Source: Candidatus Paraprochloron terpiosi LD05
Lineage (GTDB): Bacteria; Cyanobacteriota; Cyanobacteriia; Cyanobacteriales; Prochloraceae
Direction: 5' to 3'
Assembly: GCA_018141785.1 (NCBI GenBank)
Contig: CP073341.1
Span: 1,067,118 to 1,131,117 of the forward strand
DNA length: 64,000 nt
The notes under the pieces are model-generated. The model did not search any database, had not been told where the DNA came from, and saw nothing but the letters and a program-made list of their open reading frames with translations. Below are positions 1 to 9,666 of the stretch, in pieces. The position numbers were made by a program, and so were the translations under genes. Positions within the stretch are counted from its first letter, which is position 1. Each line of letters begins with the position of its first letter.

Positions 1-139
1 CGTGATAGACGCTATGAGCCGCGACCATTTTATGTGATATTTCTCACCCTTTACTATTTTGTTCAACTAGCCAACGGGTATAAAGCGATCGCTTTTTATT
101 GAACCTCAAAAATAACAGACTGGAGTTTAGACTAAATAT

Positions 140-877
140 GAGGAGTCACAAGAGTATGTGGAGGAGTTAGAGCGTTTGCTTGATGAAGAAATAAAAAATA
201 ATTCAGAACTTAGCAGACGTAACTGCTGCTGGAGGATATGACTTCCCTTCAGGAAGTGCTAAACTAACTGATGATTTAGAGGACTATAGCACGTCTAAAT
301 CATTTGTGTAAATATATCCTCTTGTGATGGTGTAGGGGCCACCCGGCAATCGCCCTCCCAGGTGTATAATTCATTTAGGCTCGCTATATATCAGTGATAC
401 ACTTGTGAGTAAAATTGAGGAAAATATTAAATAATTTGGTAGTGCCCCAGATGTAATGATGATGGCTCGACGCTGTAGGGATTGAAGCTGCAAATATCAT
501 TACTTGTGGAGGACTACCAAGAATTTGACGTTGACACAGTAGTTGTAATTGGTCATACGGATGGACAAGCTGTGAGTGGTAGTTCCAGTAACCTGGATGT
601 TCTAGTGGAAAGGGTTGCTGCTGGGAGTGAATCTGTAACGGAATTAACCCCAGGTTCTAATGCTGATCTAGGGCTTATGAGAGCTTTAGCAGTTGTCAGA
701 AAATTACAAGACATTCAAAAGTCCGATGGTCGTCTCAAAGGTCTTGACCCACGGAAGGGTTTTCGGGTTTATTCTGCTGATCAGTTAACCTTAAAGAATG
801 GAGAATTTGCCCAACCTGATCCAAATCCTAATCAAGATCGGCGACGTATCGAGATCCGTTTTACCAAATCTGAGTGA
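140..877 (+). pseudogene. Decayed OmpA/MotB-like C-terminal domain protein
   Basis: Pieces of one OmpA-like peptidoglycan-binding domain lie in different frames. The first piece (about 140-230) reads as a charged helix (EESQEYVEELERLLDEE) and stops. After a frame change near 225-310 the typical domain start GYDFPSGSAKLTDDLEDY follows. The third piece (482-877, TTG as first codon, preceded by an in-frame stop) holds the core VVVIGHTDGQ, NADLGLMRALAVVRKL and the C-terminal DRRRIEIRF. The stretch about 310-480 between pieces does not read as protein and carries stops in all frames I followed. The family anchors membrane proteins to peptidoglycan, as in MotB-like stators. With no intact start or membrane segment this copy is probably dead, though 482-877 alone could still be translated. 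Confidence 0.6.
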
Positions 878-1139
878 GGTTAAGTCCGACAACGTCAGCA
901 TTGTATAACGCAGGTGTGAGAAAAGGATAAAGGCTCTGCTGCTGTCCCGCCCAGCTTAGAATTGCTGGCTCATACGGGAAGTCCACCTACGGTGGACTAT
1001 ACAATTACGATGCTACCGGACTTGATATGAGGTTAAACAACAGGTTCCAATCGTCTGACTCATGAGGTGCAGTACTGGGATTGTCCGATGGTTGTCCAGA
1101 AAGCGTCCTCACCAGATCCACGAAGCTATACCCCTTTAA

Positions 1140-2051
1140 CTAACCCAAGTCAATGGCACTGATCCAATCGTGGTAATTTGGGTCTCGGTTTTCCGTAATT
1201 GCAACCAGCTTGTCACGCAATTGTGTGGTAATGGGTCGTTGGGTGTTTAACTGATAATTTTCAATTCTTTTCACGGGGGTTATTTTCGCCGCCGTACCGC
1301 TGAGAAAAACTTCATCGGCTATCAACAGTTCTGATTTATCAATGGGTCTTTCTACCGTTACCATACCCAAATCTTTGGCAATGGTAAGAATACTATCTCG
1401 GGTAATACCCTCCAGAATATCCTGGTCGAATCCTGGGGTAATTAACTTTCCTTCCCGAACCATGAATATGTTCATTCCCGTAGCTTCGCACACTTTGCCT
1501 TGGGAATTAAACAAAATTGCCTCATCAAAACCTGATTCCACTGCTTCTGTTTTCGCTAAGGCTGAAGTAATATAGGCACCACTAATCTTACCTCGGAGGG
1601 GAAAACTGCGGTCTTCTTGTCGCTGCCAAGAACTAATACGACAGCTAACTTCCCCAGGCAAATAATCTCCCAACTCTAAACCGTAGACAAAAAAATCTTT
1701 CTCCATTTTATGGAGTCTGGGGGCAATACCTAAATCGGAAGTATAGACAAAAGGTCGAATGTAAAAAGATTGCTCTGGTTGATTTTTCTTAACGAAATCA
1801 ATAATAATAGACTGGATTTTACTAGCTGGCAAATGGAACTGAAGGAAATTGGCACTTTGGCTCAACCTTTGGCAATGACGATCCAATCTAAAGAGTAAAA
1901 TCTGCCCTGGGTTTTGGGGATTGGTTATCCCTCGCAAGCCGCCAAAAGCCCCGGTACCGTAGTGCAAAGCATGGGTGGCGATGGAAATATTCGCATGAGT
2001 GAAGGGAACGAATTGACCTTGGAAGTAAGCAATGGGTAAAAAGTTGGGCAT
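1140..2051 (-). CDS. ilvE: Branched-chain amino acid aminotransferase
   Basis: A 303-residue class IV PLP-dependent aminotransferase, the usual length for IlvE. It catalyses the last transamination in leucine, isoleucine and valine synthesis in the cytosol. The N-terminal HALHYGTGAFGGLRG is the substrate-side motif. The PLP lysine is K155 in the KISGAY context, as in IlvE proteins. CEATGMNIF, ITRDSI and DEVFLSGTAAKITPV follow in the expected order. It lies 19 bp downstream of the M61 peptidase on the same strand, so the two may be cotranscribed. The start ATG at 2051 gives the standard N-terminus. Confidence 0.93.
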   Translation of the reverse strand: MPNFLPIAYFQGQFVPFTHANISIATHALHYGTGAFGGLRGITNPQNPGQILLFRLDRHCQRLSQSANFLQFHLPASKIQSIIIDFVKKNQPEQSFYIRPFVYTSDLGIAPRLHKMEKDFFVYGLELGDYLPGEVSCRISSWQRQEDRSFPLRGKISGAYITSALAKTEAVESGFDEAILFNSQGKVCEATGMNIFMVREGKLITPGFDQDILEGITRDSILTIAKDLGMVTVERPIDKSELLIADEVFLSGTAAKITPVKRIENYQLNTQRPITTQLRDKLVAITENRDPNYHDWISAIDLG

Positions 2052-2070
2052 GGTTATTGTTTCTAATTAA

Positions 2071-3864
2071 TTATTGTCGAAGCCACCCAGCAAAATTCTG
2101 CTTTTGGCTCCCAGTTGGATGGGTACAAGTTACCACTTGATAGCGACTGGGTTGGGATTCTGCTAGTGTAACTGCTAGAGTTTTCAGTTCATCTCCTTGG
2201 AATAGGGTTATGGCAACCGTATCCCCAGCCCGGTAATTTCCCAGTCGCTCATTTAATTGTTCAGCAGTAACCCGTATTCCGTCAAGAGCCAGCAACTCCG
2301 AACCCGGATCAATACCTGCTACAGCAGCAGGGGAACCAGCGGTGACAAACAAAATCTTATAGGAGCCATTTTCTACTTTAGCTTTAATTCCCAGGTAAGG
2401 AACGGGTTCTTTCTCCATTACGGGAGAAAGTTCCAAACCAAAGTTGGACAGGTATTGGGCTAAAGGTAACTCGTCAGTACCGTAAATATAGCAAGCGAAG
2501 AAATCTGTCAAGTCTATTTCGGCTACGGATTCAATTACAGCTTGCAGTTGGGAGGGTGTGTAGCCAATTTCATCTTTGCCAAAATCCTGCCACATTTGCT
2601 TCATGACATGGTCCAGGGAGCGCCGATTTTCGTGACGAAACCGAATCAGCAAATCCAGCACCAGGGATACCATTTCTCCTTTTAAATAATAGGAAATTTG
2701 AGAATTATCGCTGTGAGCATCTCGGCGATAAAGCTTGATCCACGCATCGAAACTGGACTCGTGTAGGGGCTGGACTTTCCTTCCTGGAGTGGTGAGAAAT
2801 CTGCTAATTTCTTTGCTTAGGATTTCTAAAAAAGTGGGAATGTCGTAAATTTTTGCCCGCAGGGGAATGACTATATCATAATAGCTCGTAACTCCTTCAC
2901 AAAACCATAAAGATGTGGTATAATTCTCTCTATCGTAATCAAATTCTTCCAAGGCTTTGGGGCGGATTCGCTTGATATTCCAGAGGTGAAAAAACTCGTG
3001 GGCGATTAATTGCATGAAGCGATTATATTGCTCTGTCTTGCGAAAACCGAAGCGAGGGTAATTTAAAGAACAGCAATTTTTGTGTTCCAAACCGCCAAAG
3101 CCCTGGTAGGATAAATGGAGTAAAAAAAGATAGCGATCGTAAGGCAACCCGCCGTATAATGCTGCTTCGGTGGCAATAATTTTCTTCGTATCTTCTATAA
3201 TCTTTTCTACTTGAGCATTACCTTTGCCCCAGATAGCTAATTGATGGGATTTGCCTAATACTTCAAAATTATATACTTGGTGGCTGCCAATTTCAAAGGG
3301 ACTATCCACTAAGGTATCAAAATTTTCTGCCTCGAAGGTATGGGGAGAACCTTCTAGTTCAGGGAGAGGGGTAGTAACCTGCCAATGGGGATAGGGGGTT
3401 GCTATTTTCACCCTAATCCGTTGCTTTTCCCAACCAGGGAGATAGAAAAATAAGGCAGCACCGTTAAAATAACCGTGGGTAGTATCCAAATGGTTGGTGC
3501 GCACGGATAGGTCGTTGGCAAATACCCGATAGCGGATAGTAATGGCGGTAATATCTTTAGTGCTAAGTTGCCAGTGATTTTTGCTCAGTTTGCGACTGGG
3601 TAAAGGTAGGGAACTATCCCTCGCTGTGGCGGTAAAATCCTGGAGGTGCCTAGAGTATTCCCGCACTAAATAAGAACCGGGAGTCCAGACAGGCATTTTT
3701 AAATCCAAGACGGGGGAGCGCCAATTGCCTATCTCTAAGGTTATCTCAAACAGATGAGATGCTGGGGATGGCATAGCCACGAGATAAGCGATGGTTGGCG
3801 GGGACTTATGGGACTGGGGATGTTTAGTTGGATTCATGCCAAAAATGATATCATGAGTGGGCAT
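2071..3864 (-). CDS. M61 family metallopeptidase with PDZ domain
   Basis: A 597-residue protein with the M61 (glycyl aminopeptidase-like) architecture. The N-terminal beta domain (about residues 25-190) contains MPVWTPGSYLVREYSRH. The zinc site HEFFHLWN is at 289-296, and a C-terminal PDZ-like segment follows from about 490 (YLGIKAKVENGSYKI, GSPAAVAGIDPGSELLALDG). The HExxH histidines and the conserved LWNIKRIRP are present. No signal peptide is obvious, so the location is uncertain. The first ATG (3864) overlaps the decayed Crp gene by 14 bp. An ATG at 3837 (MNPTKHPQSH) is an equally good start. Confidence 0.85.
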   Translation of the reverse strand: MPTHDIIFGMNPTKHPQSHKSPPTIAYLVAMPSPASHLFEITLEIGNWRSPVLDLKMPVWTPGSYLVREYSRHLQDFTATARDSSLPLPSRKLSKNHWQLSTKDITAITIRYRVFANDLSVRTNHLDTTHGYFNGAALFFYLPGWEKQRIRVKIATPYPHWQVTTPLPELEGSPHTFEAENFDTLVDSPFEIGSHQVYNFEVLGKSHQLAIWGKGNAQVEKIIEDTKKIIATEAALYGGLPYDRYLFLLHLSYQGFGGLEHKNCCSLNYPRFGFRKTEQYNRFMQLIAHEFFHLWNIKRIRPKALEEFDYDRENYTTSLWFCEGVTSYYDIVIPLRAKIYDIPTFLEILSKEISRFLTTPGRKVQPLHESSFDAWIKLYRRDAHSDNSQISYYLKGEMVSLVLDLLIRFRHENRRSLDHVMKQMWQDFGKDEIGYTPSQLQAVIESVAEIDLTDFFACYIYGTDELPLAQYLSNFGLELSPVMEKEPVPYLGIKAKVENGSYKILFVTAGSPAAVAGIDPGSELLALDGIRVTAEQLNERLGNYRAGDTVAITLFQGDELKTLAVTLAESQPSRYQVVTCTHPTGSQKQNFAGWLRQ

Positions 3865-4546
3865 TTACTCTTTGGGCTAAATTGGATAGTTTCTCGAATT
3901 GGAGTAAATGCAATATTTGATTGGACAGATCTATTTCCATCCACTCATTTTTGGCTAATTTCTCCAGAATCTGCCTAGTATCGGTAACGGTAATATTGGC
4001 AATATCTGCTAAATCTGACGAGGGAATATTGAATATTTCTACCCCTACTTCAGTTTTTCTGCCGTAGTTTTCTGCTAGATAAACGAGGGTATTCGCCAGT
4101 TTCACTGCTGGAGGCTGATCCTTGATTTGAAAGCGGTGGTTAAAAATCCTTTGTCGGCGAATGAATAATTGTAATAGCCGCCGATTTAGTGCTGGTATCG
4201 AGATCCAAAGCTTCAAGAAAGTGTTCGGCAGGAATTCTGATAATTTTCACAGGGCACATAGAAATGACGTCGCAGGAACGGGGCGCTTCATCGATAACTG
4301 CCATTTCGCCGCAAAACTCTCCTTGTCCAAAATTGCCAGAGTTTGGGAATTGCTCTCCAATAGTAGTCTTACTTTAACCCAACCGTCCACGAGAAAGTAC
4401 ACGGCATTGCCCCAGGTATTTTCCAACAGGATCGTTCTATTTTCTTCATATTCTCGTTGTAGGGCAATGGATAGGAGCCAACTTAATGTCTCTGGCTTGG
4501 TTGTGTTAAAGATAGGAAATTGCTTTCTGAGATAGTTAGGTTCCAT
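3851..4546 (-). pseudogene. Crp/Fnr family transcription regulator, frameshifted
   Basis: Three frames read in succession make one Crp/Fnr regulator. Frame 1 (from ATG 4546) gives the cyclic-nucleotide-binding fold start MEPNYLRKQFPIF up to SQTLAILDK. A second frame continues with GEFCGEMAVIDEAPRSCDV and IIRIPAEHFLEALDLD. A third frame (3851-about 4175) gives the HTH part, IPSSDLADIANITVTDTRQ. At least two indels (near 4325 and 4155) therefore separate the effector domain from the DNA-binding domain. The fold matches the family well, but the gene as written cannot make a full protein unless the assembly is wrong at both sites. Confidence 0.75.
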
Positions 4547-4641
4547 TGAGAGTCAATGAAAAGGAAGATAAATAGTTGCTTGGATATCTTTTAGCACGCT
4601 CCGGGGTATAATGTTAAGAAATTTAAAGTTTACGCCAGAAT

Positions 4642-5688
4642 ATGCCAGTTTCAGTTTCACGCTCAACCGACTTTATTCCAGACTTGCGCCTGGGAGACAT
4701 TATCAAAACACTTCCGCGAGAGGTTTTTATTAAAGATCCGCGCCGCGCTTGGTCTGGTCTAGGTATTAACGTCTTTTTGGTTTGGCTCGGTTATTGGAGT
4801 CTAGCATTTTCCCCCTGGTTTTTGCTCCCCTTTTGCTGGATTTTCCTCGGTACAGCACTGACTGGTTTTTTTGTCATCGGTCACGATTGCGGTCATCGTT
4901 CCTTTGCCAACCGCAACTGGGTCAATGATCTGGTAGGGCATTTGGTCATGCTACCGTTGATTTATCCCTTCCACAGTTGGCGCATTTTCCACAATCACCA
5001 CCACAAGCATACCAACAAGCTGCAAGTTGATAATACCTGGGATCCTTTTACCTCAGAGTTTTATGACAGTTCCCCCAGTCCTCTAAAATGGGGTTATCAA
5101 ATGCTCCGAGGTGGATTTTGGTGGGTGGGTTCCATCGCCCATTGGGCTGTCCTCCATTTTAACTGGTTCTCCTTGGAAGGAAAAGAAAGGGAACAAATGA
5201 GGTTCTCTGTTATTGTCGTGGTAGTAAGTGCGGTGATAGGGTTCCCTATTCTCTTTTACACTGTGGGTATGTGGGGATTTGTCAAGTTTTGGCTCCTGCC
5301 TTGGCTGGTTTACCATTTCTGGATGAGTACTTTCACTATCGTTCACCATACTGTCCCGGAAATTCCTTTCACACCTGCGGCTGAATGGCATGAGGCAGGG
5401 GCTCAGTTAATGGGGACGGTTCACTGTGACTACCCTTGGTGGGTGGAATTCCTCTGTCACGACATTAACGTTCACATTCCCCATCATATTTCTACGGGCA
5501 TTCCTTCCTATAATCTGCGCCAGGCTCACCAAAGTCTGAAGGAAAATTGGGGGGATTATCTCTATGAGACTAAATTCTCTTGGTCTTCTATGCAGCAAAT
5601 TATTGACCACTGTCATTTATACCATGGGGAGGATAACTACCAAACATTCAAGCAGCATGAAGATTCATTCTGTGAGCAGTCAAGTTAG
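4642..5688 (+). CDS. desA: Acyl-lipid delta-12 (omega-6) fatty acid desaturase
   Basis: A 348-residue integral membrane desaturase that introduces the delta-12 double bond into lipid-bound oleate in cyanobacterial membranes. The three histidine boxes are present: HDCGH at 81-85, HNHHH at 117-121 and HIPHH near 285. Hydrophobic segments lie at about 40-75 and 190-225. The N-terminus ([15 protein letters not shown]) and length match cyanobacterial DesA. A TATAAT box at 4607-4612 lies 29 bp before the ATG and is a plausible -10 element. The last 41 nt overlap the end of convergent pdxA. Confidence 0.92.
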   Translation: MPVSVSRSTDFIPDLRLGDIIKTLPREVFIKDPRRAWSGLGINVFLVWLGYWSLAFSPWFLLPFCWIFLGTALTGFFVIGHDCGHRSFANRNWVNDLVGHLVMLPLIYPFHSWRIFHNHHHKHTNKLQVDNTWDPFTSEFYDSSPSPLKWGYQMLRGGFWWVGSIAHWAVLHFNWFSLEGKEREQMRFSVIVVVVSAVIGFPILFYTVGMWGFVKFWLLPWLVYHFWMSTFTIVHHTVPEIPFTPAAEWHEAGAQLMGTVHCDYPWWVEFLCHDINVHIPHHISTGIPSYNLRQAHQSLKENWGDYLYETKFSWSSMQQIIDHCHLYHGEDNYQTFKQHEDSFCEQSS

Positions 5689-6733
5689 TGGCTAACTTGA
5701 TGGCTTCTTTCATGCTCCTAGAATTGGCAATGCCACGTCCTGCAATATCAAAGGCTGTACCGTGATCCGGAGAAGTTCGGATGAAGGGCAAACCGATGGT
5801 AGTATTAATTGCTCGGTCGAATGCCATCAATTTGACCGGAATTAAACCTTGGTCGTGATATAAAGCTAGATAGGCATCAGCGGGGTAGGTCTTACTACCA
5901 TTACCGTACCAAGCTTGACCTGGTTCCACCCACATAGTATCCGGGGGAACAGGTCCGATTAACTCAATGTCAGACCGTTTTTCCCGTTCTTCTGCTAACC
6001 AGGGAAGTAACCAATCTTGCTCTTCTGTCCCTAGTTTACCTTCTTCCCCGCTGTGGGGATTTAAACCAGCAATGACAATTTTGCTATAATTCAGTCCAAA
6101 ATCTCGATGCAAGGATTCTAGGAGCAAATCCAGCTGACCTGTCATCAGTTCTCGGTTCAGGGTTTTGGAAACTTGAGCTAAGGGAATGTGGGTGGTGGCT
6201 AAGAGGGTGCGCAATGTCCACCCTGTATGGGGCGATCGCCCCACAAAGACCATGGCGAATTTTTCCACCCCCGCTGCTTCTGCTAGCACTTCTGTTTGAC
6301 CAGGATAATTATATCCTGCTGCTTGCCACAAGGATTTGGCAATGGGGGCAGTGACGATACCCTGGTATTTTCCTGTTAGAGTTCCGGCGATCGCCTCTTG
6401 TAAGTAAGTAAAACTCGCTGCTCCGGTAACCGCAGATCCCCTTCCAATTTCCAGCTGCCTCTCTAATGAGATATCTACAATGGATAGTTGTTCGGGGTCA
6501 ATCATAGCATCTGCTGATATAATCTGTTTTAGATGCTGGTATGTTTCCTCTAGTATCTTGCGACTACCAATAACTGTAATTTGACAATGGGTCCGTAGGG
6601 ACTCCTTAGCTAGTGCTTTCAGCACTATTTCCGGTCCTATAGAAGCTGGATCTCCCATAGGGATAGCTAAATGGGGTGTGCTTGGCAAAATTTTTCCTGA
6701 CGGCTTGTAATTGATTACCTTTTTATTATACAA
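5648..6733 (-). CDS. pdxA: 4-hydroxythreonine-4-phosphate dehydrogenase
   Basis: A 361-residue PdxA, an NAD-dependent enzyme of the DXP-dependent pyridoxal phosphate pathway. The N-terminal [16 protein letters not shown], the metal-ligand contexts TTHIPL and [11 protein letters not shown], and the C-terminal [16 protein letters not shown] are all present. The C-terminus overlaps desA by 41 bp tail to tail. It starts 38 bp from divergent petM, so the two share a short promoter region. Confidence 0.93.
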   Translation of the reverse strand: MYNKKVINYKPSGKILPSTPHLAIPMGDPASIGPEIVLKALAKESLRTHCQITVIGSRKILEETYQHLKQIISADAMIDPEQLSIVDISLERQLEIGRGSAVTGAASFTYLQEAIAGTLTGKYQGIVTAPIAKSLWQAAGYNYPGQTEVLAEAAGVEKFAMVFVGRSPHTGWTLRTLLATTHIPLAQVSKTLNRELMTGQLDLLLESLHRDFGLNYSKIVIAGLNPHSGEEGKLGTEEQDWLLPWLAEEREKRSDIELIGPVPPDTMWVEPGQAWYGNGSKTYPADAYLALYHDQGLIPVKLMAFDRAINTTIGLPFIRTSPDHGTAFDIAGRGIANSRSMKEAIKLATNLTAHRMNLHAA

Positions 6734-6771
6734 TATTTATTAAACTTTTGTCTATATCAGGAGAAATACTT

Positions 6772-6882
6772 ATGACTGGTGAAAGCCTAATGTTCAATGG
6801 AGCCATATTGTCCTCTACTCTTATTTTAGTTGGTTTGGCTTTGGGATTTTTAATTCTTAAAATTCAAGGCGGCGAAGGATAA
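6772..6882 (+). CDS. petM: Cytochrome b6f complex subunit PetM (subunit VII)
   Basis: A 36-residue single-span membrane protein. After a short N-terminus ([11 protein letters not shown]) comes one hydrophobic helix ending in [12 protein letters not shown], the diagnostic PetM tail. It is a small structural subunit of the thylakoid cytochrome b6f complex. An AGGAGA ribosome binding site lies about 8 nt before the ATG. It is divergent from pdxA. This gene is direct evidence for an oxygenic phototroph. Confidence 0.9.
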   Translation: MTGESLMFNGAILSSTLILVGLALGFLILKIQGGEG

Positions 6883-7009
6883 ATCAGTTAACAGTTAACA
6901 GTTACCAGTTTTATGAACTATTAGAGTGGGCATAAAATCATAAAATTTGCTGGTATCTTTATCTGGTATAAACCCTATGCCCACCTAATAACAACTGACC
7001 AATAATAAA

Positions 7010-7933
7010 GTGAAAATAGCAATAACTGGAGCTACAGGATTTGTCGGCACTCGTTTAGTTAGTAAACTAACAACAGCAGGACATAAAATAATTGTTTTTA
7101 CTCGGGATGAAAAGCGAGGCAGACGTGTTTTTCCACCCTCAGCTTTTCCTAACTTGGAAATAGTAGCATATCAACCTACAAAATCCGGTGACTGGCAAGA
7201 GGTACTCGCCAAATGTGATGCTGTGGTAAACTTGGCAGGGCAGCCTATTGCAGAAGAACGTTGGACACCACAAATAAAGGAAAAAATCTTGCATAGTCGC
7301 CAAGGGGGAACGGAGAAAATTGTGGAGGCCATAGCCCTTGCTAACCCCAAACCCAAAGTATTGATTAATGCTTCCGCTATCGGCTATTATGGTACCAGCG
7401 AAACTGCTACATTTACCGAAACCAGTCCCCCTGGAGATGACTTTCTTGCCCAAGTTTGTCAGAAGTGGGAAGCAGCAGCAACCAAGGTAACAGCTGAGTC
7501 GGTGAGGTTAGTTATTCTGCGTATTGGTATTGTTTTAGGTAAAAATGGAGGTGCTTTAAGTAAGATGCTCCCTGTGTTTAAACTATTTGCTGGTGGACCT
7601 CTTGGCAACGGTAGACAGTGGTTTTCCTGGATCCATCAAGATGACTTGGTTAGTTTAATTATAGCAGCTTTGGAACAGGAGGATAAGAGAGGCACTTTTA
7701 ATGCTACCGCACCCAATCCTGTCCCTATGAATGAGTTGTGTCAAACTCTGGGGGCAATTATGAAACGACCTTCTTGGTTACCAGTACCTAGTTTCGCTTT
7801 AGAAATGCTCTTAGGAGATGGTGCTAAGGTAGTATTAGAAGGTCAACAGGTGTTGCCCCAACAAACTCTGGCTGCTGGTTTTACCTATCAATATCCTACC
7901 ATTCAAGCTGCTTTAAAGGAAATCCTTTCCTAA
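7010..7933 (+). CDS. TIGR01777-type NAD-dependent epimerase/SDR protein
   Basis: A 307-residue extended SDR-like protein beginning with GTG. The N-terminal Rossmann motif is [12 protein letters not shown]. The family blocks [41 protein letters not shown] and [10 protein letters not shown] follow in order, and the C-terminal domain has [13 protein letters not shown]. This set is characteristic of the TIGR01777 (YfcH-like) family, whose substrate is mostly unknown. The translation starts directly at the nucleotide-binding strand ([10 protein letters not shown]), which supports the GTG start. Confidence 0.88.
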   Translation: MKIAITGATGFVGTRLVSKLTTAGHKIIVFTRDEKRGRRVFPPSAFPNLEIVAYQPTKSGDWQEVLAKCDAVVNLAGQPIAEERWTPQIKEKILHSRQGGTEKIVEAIALANPKPKVLINASAIGYYGTSETATFTETSPPGDDFLAQVCQKWEAAATKVTAESVRLVILRIGIVLGKNGGALSKMLPVFKLFAGGPLGNGRQWFSWIHQDDLVSLIIAALEQEDKRGTFNATAPNPVPMNELCQTLGAIMKRPSWLPVPSFALEMLLGDGAKVVLEGQQVLPQQTLAAGFTYQYPTIQAALKEILS

Positions 7934-7943
7934 AGGGGATATA

Positions 7944-7985
7944 TTGTGCTAGACTGGAAATTGAAGAAATTGAGGTTTAGCACAA
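7944..7985. terminator. Inverted repeat downstream of the SDR gene
   Basis: Perfect 8-bp arms TTGTGCTA (7944-7951) and TAGCACAA (7978-7985) are separated by 26 nt, starting 11 bp after the SDR stop codon. There is no T-run, so it could be a transcript-end structure or the edge of a small inserted repeat. Confidence 0.3.
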
Positions 7986-8055
7986 TGGCTAACACTAAGT
8001 AGAGGGAGAAAATTGTTTCACTTTCCTCTCACAAACTGTTACTATCAAGTACAAG

Positions 8056-8355
8056 ATGAGGATTATTGCCCGTAAAACCTTGCGTAACTTCTGGGAACAG
8101 CCTCAATACGCAGATTCTGAGAAACCTTTAGAAGCTTGGCACTATGAAGTTAAGAAGGCAGAATGGGATAATCCAGCTGACATTAAAGCTCAGTACCGTC
8201 ATGCCAGTATCCTTAAGAACAATCGGGTAGTTTTCAATATTGCTAGGAATAAGTATCGGCTTGTGGTGGAAATCAAATACGTTCGTGGAATAGTCTATAT
8301 TCGCTTTATAGGCACTCACAAACAATACAACAAAATTGATGGGTCGAAAATATGA
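8056..8355 (+). CDS. higB: HigB-type mRNA interferase toxin
   Basis: A 99-residue HigB/RelE-superfamily toxin of the kind that cleaves mRNA on ribosomes. The family pattern is clear: an N-terminal basic MRIIARKTLRNFWEQ, the middle WDNPADIKAQYRHASIL, then NRVVFNIARNKYRLVV and the C-terminal VYIRFIGTHKQYNKID. It overlaps the downstream antitoxin-like gene by 4 bp (ATGA), so the two are translationally coupled in toxin-first order, typical of HigBA. Confidence 0.88.
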   Translation: MRIIARKTLRNFWEQPQYADSEKPLEAWHYEVKKAEWDNPADIKAQYRHASILKNNRVVFNIARNKYRLVVEIKYVRGIVYIRFIGTHKQYNKIDGSKI

Positions 8356-9557
8356 TGAGCAATGCCGCAATTAAACCAATTACAACCGAAAAGGAATACG
8401 AAGTTGCACTCTCAAGGATTGAAGTACTCATGGACGCCGAAGAAGGGACTCCTGAGGCTGAGGAGATAGAAGTTCTTGCAACACTGGTTGAGCTGTATGA
8501 AGAAGAGCACTATCCGATTGATTTCCCTGATCCAATTTCAGCTATTAAGTTCCGAATGGAGCAATCAGGACTTTCTCCAAAGGACTTAATTCCCCTAATT
8601 GGTAGTAGAGCCAAGGTATCAGACATATTATCCGGTAACAGGGCGCTGACACTCTCCATGATTAGAGCATTACACGAACACCTGCATATTCCCGCTGAAG
8701 TGCTATTAGGTAAACCAGGAGCCACATTACCTGAAACAGATGTAAATATAGATTGGTCCAAGTTTCCTCTGTCTGCAATGGCAAAGCTGGGTTGGATAGA
8801 GTCTCGCAAGAATTTGAAAGACTATGCAGAGGAAATCATGAGCAATCTAATCCAGCGGGCAGGTGACTTTAACAATTTTTCCGCTGCACTTTATCGAAAA
8901 AATGATGGTGCTCGGCAAAATGCTAAAACCGATCCCTATGCCTTAAAAGCATGGTGTTATCAACTTCTTGCCACTGCTAATGAAACTACATTGCCCGCTG
9001 AATACCAAGATGGGAGCATCACTAAGGAGTTTGCCCAAACATTGGTTAAACTGAGCTGCTCTCAAAATGGTCCCAAGTTAGCGAAAGAATACCTAGCTAA
9101 ACATGGTATTCACTTGATTCCATTACGCCATTTACGACACACCCACCTAGATGGTGCCCTATTGAGCTTGGCAGATGGCACTCCTGTAATTGGACTGACT
9201 CTTCGATACGACAGGTTGGACAACTTTTGGTTCTCTCTATGTCACGAAATTGCTCATATTGCCTTGCACTTGAAGAAAGACTCTCATAACTCCTTCATTG
9301 ACGATCTGAGTGTGGAACCTGTTGATAAAATTGAAGTGGAGGCGGATGAATGGGCAAAAGAAGTACTTATTCCCTCTAAATTGTGGAACGAGAGTTCCCT
9401 AGGCCCTAAACCTAGTTCAGCCTCACTCGAAACCTTTGCTGATAAACTTGGAATTCATCCAGCAATTGTGGCTGGACGTATACGTAAGGAACGGAATGAT
9501 TATTCGTTATTAGCTCGTCACGTTGGAAAGGGAAAAGTCCGTGAGTGTTTTTGGTAA
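8352..9557 (+). CDS. HigA-like antitoxin fused to an ImmA/IrrE metallopeptidase domain
   Basis: A 401-residue protein encoded directly after higB. Residues about 1-115 form a HigA-type antitoxin: an acidic helical start, then an HTH with FRMEQSGLSPKDLIPLIGS and LSGNRALTLSMIRALHEHLHIP. Residues about 200-390 are an ImmA/IrrE (DUF955) domain with the zinc motif HEIAH at 298-302 and the downstream acidic ligand context EVEADEWAKEVLIP. Most HigA proteins are about 100-130 residues, so this is a long fused form. A protease on the antitoxin may cleave a repressor or control its own stability; that is inference. Confidence 0.85.
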   Translation: MMSNAAIKPITTEKEYEVALSRIEVLMDAEEGTPEAEEIEVLATLVELYEEEHYPIDFPDPISAIKFRMEQSGLSPKDLIPLIGSRAKVSDILSGNRALTLSMIRALHEHLHIPAEVLLGKPGATLPETDVNIDWSKFPLSAMAKLGWIESRKNLKDYAEEIMSNLIQRAGDFNNFSAALYRKNDGARQNAKTDPYALKAWCYQLLATANETTLPAEYQDGSITKEFAQTLVKLSCSQNGPKLAKEYLAKHGIHLIPLRHLRHTHLDGALLSLADGTPVIGLTLRYDRLDNFWFSLCHEIAHIALHLKKDSHNSFIDDLSVEPVDKIEVEADEWAKEVLIPSKLWNESSLGPKPSSASLETFADKLGIHPAIVAGRIRKERNDYSLLARHVGKGKVRECFW

Positions 9558-9584
9558 TAAAGAATACGTTCTTCCTCAAACCAG

Positions 9585-9666
9585 AGCTGAAACCAGGGAA
9601 AAACCCAAGGTAAAAGTGACTGGTTTACCTCTTGAAAGGGTGATACAATTACAGGGAGATAATTAA
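9585..9666 (+). pseudogene. C-terminal relic of an Rpn-family gene
   Basis: This stretch reads ETREKPKVKV followed by TGLPLERVIQLQGDN and a stop. It corresponds to the last 17-20 residues of the two full Rpn-family genes that follow. It ends TAA immediately before the next ATG, the same junction as between the two full copies. It is the remains of a first unit in a tandem array. Confidence 0.75.
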
